Source: an uncultured Lachnospiraceae bacterium (lineage in GTDB: Bacteria > Bacillota > Clostridia > Lachnospirales > Lachnospiraceae). Taken from it: a DNA stretch of 7,086 nucleotides. A model generated the notes under the pieces. That model saw only the letters and a program-made list of their open reading frames with translations. It had not been told where the DNA came from and did no database searches. Made by a program: the position numbers and the translations under genes. The stretch is taken from contig CALGGL010000015.1 in assembly GCA_937915975.1 (NCBI GenBank), forward strand, positions 1-7,086, read 5' to 3'. Each line of letters begins with the position of its first letter. The first letter of the stretch is position 1. Below, piece by piece: positions 1 through 6,137 of this stretch.

Positions 1-22
1 CTACACGACGCTCTTCCGATCT
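1..22 (+). other. Illumina TruSeq adapter remnant
   Basis: These 22 bases match the 3' end of the Illumina TruSeq universal adapter, ending in the familiar GCTCTTCCGATCT. They are not genomic DNA. Native sequence starts at 23. On the minus strand the adapter extends the surface-protein ORF with the residues Asp-Arg-Lys-Ser-Val-Val and a TAG stop, a C-terminal signature typical of untrimmed adapter in assembled contigs. Any feature that ends here is truncated by the library construct. Confidence 0.97.
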
Positions 23-3000
23 GCAACCTTATAATATACTGTATAAGTTCCGGCACTCTTTTTCGAAATTTCCGAATAATTCTCCGTCCATGATTCATTA
101 TCCAGGCTATACATAAGAGTTCCGCCTGAAGTACTTCCCTGAGTAATCAACACCTGTTCTGTTCCATCGTATGTAAGGTCATTTGCGGCAGGGTTTGATA
201 TAACAGGAACTGCCTTAGATATAACTAACGTACCGTTCGCGTAACTGATCTCATAATTTGATGTAACATCCGTGTTTTCTCTCTTAATAGTTGCAGCACT
301 CGGCGTAATCGTTCCGTTTGCAGTAGCTTCACTTGTGCTTGGTGTAAGCGTAACTTCCGTAAGTGTATCTCCGCTGGCAAGACCATCCGCTGTGGAATAA
401 TCTGCACCTGTTGCAATCGTGCTACCATATGTTATAGTCTGATTATTTGCAGTAATTGTTAAAGTTTTTTCACCTATCGTAAATGATGTCGTTTTCGCAC
501 TTGGTAATTTATAATTTGCATTCGAAAGACCGGTAGCTGTAGCTGTATATGTTCCGGCATTTGTCTGATCACCGTTTACGGTAACCGTACAAGTATCTCC
601 TGAAATTAGACCTGTCGCCGTAGCTGTCGGTTTATGCGCACTTCCATCATAAGTAAATGAAGTGTCAGACCAGCTAAGCCCGACTTCTTTTTGATTTATG
701 GTTATAGTTGAATTTACAGTAGTTGAATCATTATGATTGCTATCTCCGAAAACCTTTACATATACCGTTGTAGTACCTACATCGGTTCTGGTCGGATTAT
801 TAGTAGTCCATGTCGAGTTATCAGTACTGTACTTAATTGTACCACCGCTTCCTCCCGATACGGTAATGGAGTGAGCCGATTTATCATACGTTCCTGAATA
901 TGCCGTAAGTGTCGGTGCTGTTGATGCAGCTTTACCAACCGTAACGGTAATAGTCGACTCCTTATAGCCTTCGTTATAGTTACCGTTTCCTACCGCACTT
1001 GCTCTAACAACTACAGTATATGTACCTACCGGAGTTTCCGCAGCTGCTGTCAGAACTCTCGTAGAGGTATTAAGTGTAAAAAAAGTCACATTAGCGTTTG
1101 TTGACGAATTTTTCTGAGACTGTAAACTGTAAGTAACCGTTCCCTGTGCATTAGTTGCCTCAGCCAAAGTCTTTGTCTGGGCTGTAGTGGCATAGGTATA
1201 ATTCCATGTTTGGTTTGTATAGGCAACCGGATTAGTTGCCTTACTTATAGTAAAATTAGTCGTAGCTGTTCCACTATTATAATTCGTTGTTTGAGCGATT
1301 GTTGCCTTAACCGTATAAGTCCCGGCGTTACTTGGCTTTGTATCAGAATATGTACTGTCAGCCGCTGTACTTACTTTGTACTCATATGATACCCCTCCAT
1401 TACCACTATTTCCGGTAACACTTGGATTACTTGCGCTTCCTCCATAGGTCCAACCAGACATGGTAACTGTAGGACTTATATTTGCCCTACTTACAGTTAA
1501 TGTGTATGATGCAGTTTTTGTTTCATATGTATAATTATCTGTATCTGCCACAGTTGCTGTAATGGTTGCACTTCCGGCACCTACAATAGTAACCTGACCC
1601 GTTGAAGAATTAACGGTTGCAACAGAAGTATTACCGGAACTATATGTTACAGTACCATCACCTGTTTTTGTCAATGAATTTGTAAAAGATGTATCCCCAA
1701 ACGTTTTACTTACCGATGTGTTTGCATAACTGATACTGCCTGCTTCTGTAGTTTTCTTTGTCTCTACATCCAGAATGTAATTAGTAGTATCTATGCTCTT
1801 AACTATATATGTATTTCCATCATATATTGTATATGTACCTTCAACAGCTCCATTAATATAGTCACTATATATATTAGAACCAGCATAAATTAATGTTTGA
1901 CCATCTTTTTTTATAGAAAAATTTTTAAAAGGAGAATCATTCCAAATAATATGGTCTGCCCCTCCATTAGAAAAATTTATTTCCTGTCCAACCGTCAATA
2001 GAGTGATTACATAATAAGAATAAATACCATCAGAAATGATATATGAAGGCGTTTCATCCGTCACCGTTATCTCATACTCCACACCATCAACAGTTATCTT
2101 CATCCACTCTTCCGAGGTAAATGCCTGATGTGCAGTCACTGTCCACTCTCCGCTTTCATATGAAGCAGAGAAAAGGCTCTCATCACTGACACTTACGGAA
2201 GTTATATCACTGTCTATGGCTGCATTTCCATCAGCCTTGGTTATTCCAACAAAAGAAAGTATGTCGGTAAGAGCGACTGAACTATCGCCCTGCATTACAT
2301 ACTGCTTTTCATCATAAGTAAATTCAACTGTATAGTATGAAAATCCGTCTGACTCAGCTATAACAGCCTGTCCCTCTTCGGTTATATCAAGGGCTTCGGC
2401 AGAAAGCTCGCCATTTTCCTCTGTTATATGATATACGTCTGCTGTTAAGTTCTCATTTTCTGCCTCTTCCAATGTAAAGCTTACATTCACTTTTTGTCCG
2501 TCGGCAGGCTGTATTTCATTCCCGTCTTTATCAAGTACCTTTATATCATAGGTATATGAAGCGGCTACATTTACGTTTTCATCACGTGCCTTATCTACCG
2601 CTCTGTCTACATCCTGCTGTTCCTCTTTTTTAACCTTTGATACCGAAAGTGTGCCCCCCCCCTCAGGAAATACTCCCTCAGGTGCGGTAACCGTGATAAC
2701 AACTCCGTCTACTGTCCTCATGTCGGAAAATTCAGGCATGGTTGAAGAATCATCAGTAAATTTATCCAAATCCGCAGCTTCTTCCGCTGTTTCAATCGCT
2801 TCCTCTGAAGCTTCGTCCAAGACTTCAACAGATACATTTTGCTTGTCATCCGAAACAAACTCTTCTATATCTTCGACAACCTCATCCTGCTCGTCGTCCT
2901 CTGAAGTCTCTTCCGGTAGCTCCGTGGTTTCCTGTACTGTTACATTTTCCGCCTCTTTAATTGACATAGCGAACGCTGTAACATTTGAACCCGGTAAAAC

Positions 3001-3093
3001 TAAAAGAAGACACATGATAATCGCAATTATCCTTGCCGGCTTCTTATGTTTGCCAAATTCAATTAATACTTTCTCATAAATTCTGTTTCTCAT
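1..3093 (-). CDS. MBG/Ig-like repeat surface protein, 3' truncated
   Basis: This is a secreted, cell-surface-type protein of which 1023 native residues are visible. Residues 1-42 form a signal peptide: a basic start, a hydrophobic stretch at about 21-35 and an Ala-Phe-Ala cleavage site at 40-42. An acidic Glu/Asp-rich segment follows (about 46-115). Residues 125-345 resemble the N-terminal module of large Lachnospiraceae surface proteins. From about 455 there is a Big-like bacterial Ig domain (to 535), then a chain of divergent repeats of about 75-100 residues to 1023. Several carry the Tyr-Asp-Gly / Ala-Gly-Thr-Tyr-Thr pattern of MBG-type domains (for example 815-873 and 974-1020). Thr, Ser and Asn are very common and no Cys-based architecture is seen. 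The ATG at 3091-3093 has a perfect GGAGGT site 8 nt upstream. The native 3' end is missing: residues 1025-1030 and the stop come from adapter, and residue 1024 is half adapter. A cell-wall anchor (LPXTG or SLH) would be expected downstream but cannot be seen. Its ligand is unknown. Confidence 0.85.
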   Translation of the reverse strand: MRNRIYEKVLIEFGKHKKPARIIAIIMCLLLVLPGSNVTAFAMSIKEAENVTVQETTELPEETSEDDEQDEVVEDIEEFVSDDKQNVSVEVLDEASEEAIETAEEAADLDKFTDDSSTMPEFSDMRTVDGVVITVTAPEGVFPEGGGTLSVSKVKKEEQQDVDRAVDKARDENVNVAASYTYDIKVLDKDGNEIQPADGQKVNVSFTLEEAENENLTADVYHITEENGELSAEALDITEEGQAVIAESDGFSYYTVEFTYDEKQYVMQGDSSVALTDILSFVGITKADGNAAIDSDITSVSVSDESLFSASYESGEWTVTAHQAFTSEEWMKITVDGVEYEITVTDETPSYIISDGIYSYYVITLLTVGQEINFSNGGADHIIWNDSPFKNFSIKKDGQTLIYAGSNIYSDYINGAVEGTYTIYDGNTYIVKSIDTTNYILDVETKKTTEAGSISYANTSVSKTFGDTSFTNSLTKTGDGTVTYSSGNTSVATVNSSTGQVTIVGAGSATITATVADTDNYTYETKTASYTLTVSRANISPTVTMSGWTYGGSASNPSVTGNSGNGGVSYEYKVSTAADSTYSDTKPSNAGTYTVKATIAQTTNYNSGTATTNFTISKATNPVAYTNQTWNYTYATTAQTKTLAEATNAQGTVTYSLQSQKNSSTNANVTFFTLNTSTRVLTAAAETPVGTYTVVVRASAVGNGNYNEGYKESTITVTVGKAASTAPTLTAYSGTYDKSAHSITVSGGSGGTIKYSTDNSTWTTNNPTRTDVGTTTVYVKVFGDSNHNDSTTVNSTITINQKEVGLSWSDTSFTYDGSAHKPTATATGLISGDTCTVTVNGDQTNAGTYTATATGLSNANYKLPSAKTTSFTIGEKTLTITANNQTITYGSTIATGADYSTADGLASGDTLTEVTLTPSTSEATANGTITPSAATIKRENTDVTSNYEISYANGTLVISKAVPVISNPAANDLTYDGTEQVLITQGSTSGGTLMYSLDNESWTENYSEISKKSAGTYTVYYKVADRKSVV
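2654..2662 (-). repeat. G9 homopolymer tract inside surface-protein gene
   Basis: Nine consecutive C on the plus strand read as nine G in the coding strand. They encode part of Glu-Gly-Gly-Gly-Thr (residues 144-148) of the MBG surface protein. The frame is open at this length. Any change that is not a multiple of three would end the protein early, before the repeat region. It could be a slippage-prone contingency tract or a place where length was miscalled. Confidence 0.85.
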
Positions 3094-3101
3094 AAAAAGT
3101 T

Positions 3102-3107
3102 ACCTCC
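3102..3107 (-). promoter_or_regulatory. Ribosome binding site of surface-protein gene
   Basis: A GGAGGT Shine-Dalgarno on the minus strand lies 8 nt upstream of the ATG at 3091-3093. It is near-consensus for Firmicutes and fixes the start codon. Confidence 0.85.
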
Positions 3108-3141
3108 ATTAAAATAATAAAATGTCACAAGTAATATTTTG

Positions 3142-3200
3142 CTCGCGACTGGTTGCGAAGCAATTTTCCTTTTCGCGAGTTGCACCTCCTCGCATAGTCG
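3142..3200 (-). promoter_or_regulatory. Structured 5' leader RNA, two alternative folds
   Basis: The minus-strand transcript ahead of the surface-protein gene can fold in two ways. In fold A a three-way junction forms: outer stem CGACT (3196-3200) with AGTCG (3146-3150); hairpin GCGAG (3189-3193) with CTCGC (3175-3179) around a 9-nt purine-rich loop at 3180-3188; and hairpin TTGC (3160-3163) with GCAA (3153-3156) around TTC. In fold B, CTCGCGA (3173-3179) pairs with TCGCGAG (3142-3148), which uses bases from two stems of fold A, so the folds exclude each other. The element lies between a candidate promoter (3227-3255) and the ribosome binding site at 3102-3107. It is GC-rich in an AT-rich spacer. 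I do not recognise a known riboswitch class in it. A protein-binding leader or a dispersed intergenic repeat are alternatives. Confidence 0.5.
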
Positions 3201-3226
3201 TTTTGCCAAGATAAAGCTTTTAGACT

Positions 3227-3255
3227 ATTTTACCCTAAGTAAAATTTTTTTACAA
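3227..3255 (-). promoter_or_regulatory. Candidate sigma-A promoter for surface-protein gene
   Basis: On the minus strand a -35-like TTGTAA (3250-3255) is separated by exactly 17 nt from a -10-like TAAAAT (3227-3232). Transcription would start near 3220, giving a leader of about 125 nt that contains the foldable element at 3142-3200. The match is good but the area is AT-rich, where chance hits are common. The same bases form an inverted repeat (ATTTTAC at 3227-3233, GTAAAAT at 3239-3245). Confidence 0.45.
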
Positions 3256-3271
3256 TAACTTTACAGGTAAA

Positions 3272-4807
3272 TTATTTGTAATATTCTCCCAGACTTATTC
3301 CATTTAAACCAAGTGGTATTTCATGGTCAAGTCCTATAAACTTTTCGCCGTCATTCCATAATACTTCTTTTACAAATGCATATTTTTCCTCATCCCAGGT
3401 AGTAAAGTCATCAAGCACCATTCCGCCTGTATCTCCCGAATTGGCATTAAAGCACCAGAAGGTATGGTTAAGCCGGTTTTCTTTAATCAATTGACGCATA
3501 TAAGTCATCCAGGTAATATTGGGTTCAGTCATAAAGCCACCCCATTCTCCTATAAGAAGCGGTGCAATATTTTCTTCCTTTATGTAAAACCAGTTATCGT
3601 GCCAGCAGTCCTCCATCAGACTGTCAAAATCATAATCCCCTTCAAACCAAGGCTGTGCATATACTGTTGGTCCGTAGTCATGCGGTGAATATACAAGCTT
3701 ATTCTGATATTGTCCTAAGTCTATAGGGTTATCCTTTACACCTCTTAAATTTCCACCCCACCAGTTAAAGTAGTAATCCTTCTCATCCGTTGATGAAAAG
3801 TCTCCGTTTTTCTTGATATCCATAGGATATATCTCGATACCCTCCACAAGTACAAGTACATTAGGATTTTTTTCAAATACTCTTTCAGCCGCCTGTTCTG
3901 CTACATATTTCCAATTGTTTGCATCCTTGGAATTATCCCATTTCGCTGCACCGTCGCCCTCGTAAGGCTTACCATGTGGCTCATTTTTTAAATCATAGGC
4001 TATGATTGTGTCATCGTTTTTATATCTTTCAGCCATCCATGAAAGTGCACTGTAATAATCTTCAACCGAAACACTATCCGTATACCAAAGGTTTACTATA
4101 TGTCCGCTCGCATTGGTTTCAGCACTATGTATGTCTATAATAAGCTTAAGTCCGTTGGCACGACATTGACCTATAACATAATCAAATATCTGAAGACTGT
4201 CCATTCCTACAAGATAATCGTTGGTTGCCTGATTAAAATTTGCATCAGGATATTCACCATGCGACCACTGATTTATAAGCTGTGCAGACATGGGAACTCT
4301 TATAACATTAAAACCATGATTGGCTATTTCCTGAATTGATTGATTCAGGTCACTTGCCCAAAGTCCGTCAAAGGTATTGGTTCCGGTATTATATCCAAAC
4401 CAGTTAATTCCCGTAAGCCAAACCTCATTTCCGTCCTTGTCAAGTATCCTACTGCCGTCCGTAAAAAGCCAATCATCCGTCGTAGGCTCGGGCACGTCCA
4501 TGGAACCGTAGTCCACATCACGTTCTACATAGACATCGCTGGATGCGCTATTTGTGCCGTCTTGGTTATTTGAATTATCTGAATCAGAATTATTGTCAGA
4601 CGAATCAGAATTATCTTTTCCATCTGTGTCGGCATTATCCGAACTATCAGATTTAACTTCATCATTAATAGTATTTTCACTTTGCTTATTATTACCATCA
4701 GCCTTATTATCTCTTTTTTTCTGTATAGACATGCCAAATAATGTGCCAAGTAAAAATGTAACGACAAAAGCTTGAATTATGATTATAATTACTAATTTTT
4801 TGTTCAT
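3272..4807 (-). CDS. Membrane-anchored GH5 endoglucanase (likely GH5_1)
   Basis: This gene encodes a 511-residue glycoside hydrolase family 5 enzyme, probably an endo-beta-1,4-glucanase (cellulase) held outside the cell. Residues 1-5 are short and basic, then a single helix at about 5-27 has no cleavage site or lipobox, so it looks like an uncleaved anchor. Residues 33-95 are a low-complexity Ser/Asp/Asn linker. The catalytic barrel fills about 110-500. Visible motifs are Gly-Ile-Asn-Trp-Phe-Gly-Tyr near 133-139, Arg-Val-Pro near 170, the acid/base Glu276 in Asn-Glu-Pro, His376 in Ser-Pro-His-Asp-Tyr, the nucleophile Glu421 in Gly-Glu-Trp-Gly, and Asn-Ser-Gly-Asp-Thr-Gly-Gly near 456-462. The last motif and the Trp-Phe-Gly start resemble GH5 subfamily 1. 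No carbohydrate-binding or dockerin domain is present. An in-frame ATG at 4847-4849 would add 14 residues, but the ATG at 4805-4807 has a good Shine-Dalgarno and starts Met-Asn-Lys-Lys before the helix, so I chose it. Substrate is inferred from family. Confidence 0.9.
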   Translation of the reverse strand: MNKKLVIIIIIQAFVVTFLLGTLFGMSIQKKRDNKADGNNKQSENTINDEVKSDSSDNADTDGKDNSDSSDNNSDSDNSNNQDGTNSASSDVYVERDVDYGSMDVPEPTTDDWLFTDGSRILDKDGNEVWLTGINWFGYNTGTNTFDGLWASDLNQSIQEIANHGFNVIRVPMSAQLINQWSHGEYPDANFNQATNDYLVGMDSLQIFDYVIGQCRANGLKLIIDIHSAETNASGHIVNLWYTDSVSVEDYYSALSWMAERYKNDDTIIAYDLKNEPHGKPYEGDGAAKWDNSKDANNWKYVAEQAAERVFEKNPNVLVLVEGIEIYPMDIKKNGDFSSTDEKDYYFNWWGGNLRGVKDNPIDLGQYQNKLVYSPHDYGPTVYAQPWFEGDYDFDSLMEDCWHDNWFYIKEENIAPLLIGEWGGFMTEPNITWMTYMRQLIKENRLNHTFWCFNANSGDTGGMVLDDFTTWDEEKYAFVKEVLWNDGEKFIGLDHEIPLGLNGISLGEYYK

Positions 4808-4814
4808 TATTAAA

Positions 4815-4821
4815 TCCTTTC
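4815..4821 (-). promoter_or_regulatory. Ribosome binding site of GH5 gene
   Basis: GAAAGGA on the minus strand ends 7 nt before the ATG at 4805-4807. This supports the shorter 511-residue start over the upstream in-frame ATG at 4847-4849, whose 5' flank has no comparable site. Confidence 0.7.
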
Positions 4822-4849
4822 TTTTATGAAGTATCTTTTCGATAAACAT

Positions 4850-4878
4850 ATTATAATGCCTATCGTTTCAAGTGTCTG
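4850..4878 (-). promoter_or_regulatory. Candidate promoter for GH5 gene
   Basis: A perfect TATAAT (4850-4855 on the minus strand) lies in the 60-bp gap between the protease and cellulase genes. A weak -35-like CAGACA (4873-4878) sits 17 nt further upstream, overlapping the end of the protease gene. The cellulase could be transcribed from here as well as by readthrough. The weak -35 and the AT-rich context keep confidence low. Confidence 0.35.
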
Positions 4879-5704
4879 AAACTTCATTACCGACTGACTG
4901 TCGCTTATTAAATAGCTTTCTGAGCTGCCAAAGTCCGGAAATTAAAAAAGGAGAAGTCATACCAATAGCCACTAGTGCAAAAACAATATTCATATCACTT
5001 GTGCTATCTACATGATACAATTCATTGATATCACTTGCAAAACATATCCATATAGATGAAACAAAATCCAATAGTCCGTGGAGAATGACTCCCGGAAGTA
5101 GATTATCTGAACGATAATATATTACTGCAAGCAATACTCCGATATTCGTGGCATAAATCACTTGTGTTACTGTTGATACAATAAGTGTTGGATATATTAT
5201 TAGATTTACAATATGTACTACACCAAATACAAGAGCTGATGCAAATACAGATTTATATATTCCTTTCTTATCCTCACCAAAGCTTTCTCTGAACACTCCG
5301 AATATCATACCCCTATACATAACTTCTTCAACAATTCCGATAGATAAATTTGTAAAAATGGTGAGCACTACATAAGGAAATGCTTCAGAAAAGCCAGTTT
5401 CAGGCTTATGGTAAGCTATGATCAGATTCACTACAATGGCGATACACATTACTAACCCATACCAAAATATACCTCTAACAAGATTTTTCTTACCGAAACC
5501 TACTTTAATTTTTAGGATCTTGATAGTTAGCAGCAGAAAAACAACAATCCCAAAAATATTGTGTACCAGAGTTACTATACTGTCAGCCAAATAATCCTTG
5601 CCCCACTCCACCTTAATTAATAATCTGTCAACAATATTCCAAAACAGGATATTAACTGCAATTAATATTATTGCTACAACAACTTTAACATTTTTATTAT
5701 TCAT
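4868..5704 (-). CDS. CPBP family intramembrane glutamic endopeptidase
   Basis: This gene encodes a 278-residue polytopic membrane protein of the CPBP (CAAX protease and bacteriocin-processing, Abi/Rce1-type) family. About six to eight hydrophobic segments are visible, near 7-25, 43-62, 77-97, 109-125, 152-170, 171-195 and 238-257. The three signature motifs are present in order: Glu126-Glu127-x3-Arg131, Phe160-x3-His164 and His209-x3-Asp213. These are the residues that build the active site inside the membrane in this family, so the protein looks catalytically intact. Its start overlaps the stop of the preceding methyltransferase by 8 bp and has a GGAG site 6 nt upstream, so the two are probably co-transcribed and perhaps translationally coupled. 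Bacterial members serve in bacteriocin self-immunity, peptide processing or signalling. No bacteriocin gene is visible here, so the substrate is unknown. The C-terminal 20 residues are polar and probably cytoplasmic. Confidence 0.88.
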   Translation of the reverse strand: MNNKNVKVVVAIILIAVNILFWNIVDRLLIKVEWGKDYLADSIVTLVHNIFGIVVFLLLTIKILKIKVGFGKKNLVRGIFWYGLVMCIAIVVNLIIAYHKPETGFSEAFPYVVLTIFTNLSIGIVEEVMYRGMIFGVFRESFGEDKKGIYKSVFASALVFGVVHIVNLIIYPTLIVSTVTQVIYATNIGVLLAVIYYRSDNLLPGVILHGLLDFVSSIWICFASDINELYHVDSTSDMNIVFALVAIGMTSPFLISGLWQLRKLFNKRQSVGNEVSDT

Positions 5705-6137
5705 TTTTTGCTCCTACGTTTATCTTTTCATATAGAGTTTGCTTAATATGAAACTCCTCACACAGATTATCTATCTCTTTTTTAATCTCCTGCTTCTTTT
5801 CGGCAGGTAATTCATTCTTTCTCTTAACTGCCCTAATCAGCAGGTTCTTGGGAGAACTGTCATAGTCTACAAATTCAAGAATCTGCGACTTATAACCACA
5901 GTATTCAAGGACATTTGAACGGATTGTATCGGTCATAAGAGCCGATATACGCTCCTTAATAATTCCATGTTTGGTTAGAATTGAAAGATCATCCGTCGCT
6001 ATCATGGAATTAACCTCTTTCTGACAGCAAGGCACAGACATTATAATTCCCACATTCCAATTGATTGCATTATATAAGGCATAATCCGTCGCCGTATCGC
6101 AGGCATGAAGGGTCACCACCATATCCGCGCCGTCGCT
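5697..6137 (-). pseudogene. SAM-dependent methyltransferase, C-terminal part only
   Basis: About 146 codons match the C-terminal half of a class I methyltransferase common in Lachnospiraceae (Methyltransf_32/TRM13-like group, by recollection). Diagnostic motifs are [14 protein letters not shown] (codons at 6084-6125) and Ser-Val-Pro-Cys-Cys-Gln (near 6021-6038), followed by a helical, Lys/Glu-rich tail. Full-length relatives carry roughly 200 or more residues before this, including the glycine-rich SAM-binding loop, and none of that is here. The substrate is unknown; the Pro-Cys-Cys motif and TRM13 resemblance suggest RNA, but weakly. The stop overlaps the CPBP start by 8 bp, so in the source genome this gene and the protease are probably one operon. 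Confidence 0.7.

Noticed and set aside
1..1600. CRISPR or tandem DNA repeat array in the repetitive left part
   Set aside because: Similarity between units exists only at the protein-motif level; no direct DNA repeats of constant length with spacers are visible.
2651..3079. Plus-strand Ser-rich ORF of 142 residues
   Set aside because: It is the complement of the acidic Glu/Asp-rich segment of the surface protein (GAA/GAT codons read as TTC/ATC and TCx), a common artefact of low-complexity regions.
3125..3163. Possible 12-residue leader peptide starting at TTG in the surface-protein leader
   Set aside because: The only ribosome site is too close to the TTG, the start sits in a hairpin and there is no codon run suggesting attenuation.
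3227..3250. Rho-independent terminator on the plus strand (ATTTTAC/GTAAAAT stem followed by T's)
   Set aside because: The stem has almost no GC and no plus-strand gene precedes it. On the minus strand no U-tract follows, so it cannot be assigned as the cellulase terminator. A promoter fits the same bases better.
4525..4775. Overlapping ORFs on both strands across the Ser/Asp linker of the cellulase
   Set aside because: They are shadows of the low-complexity linker codons, and the GH5 frame explains the region.
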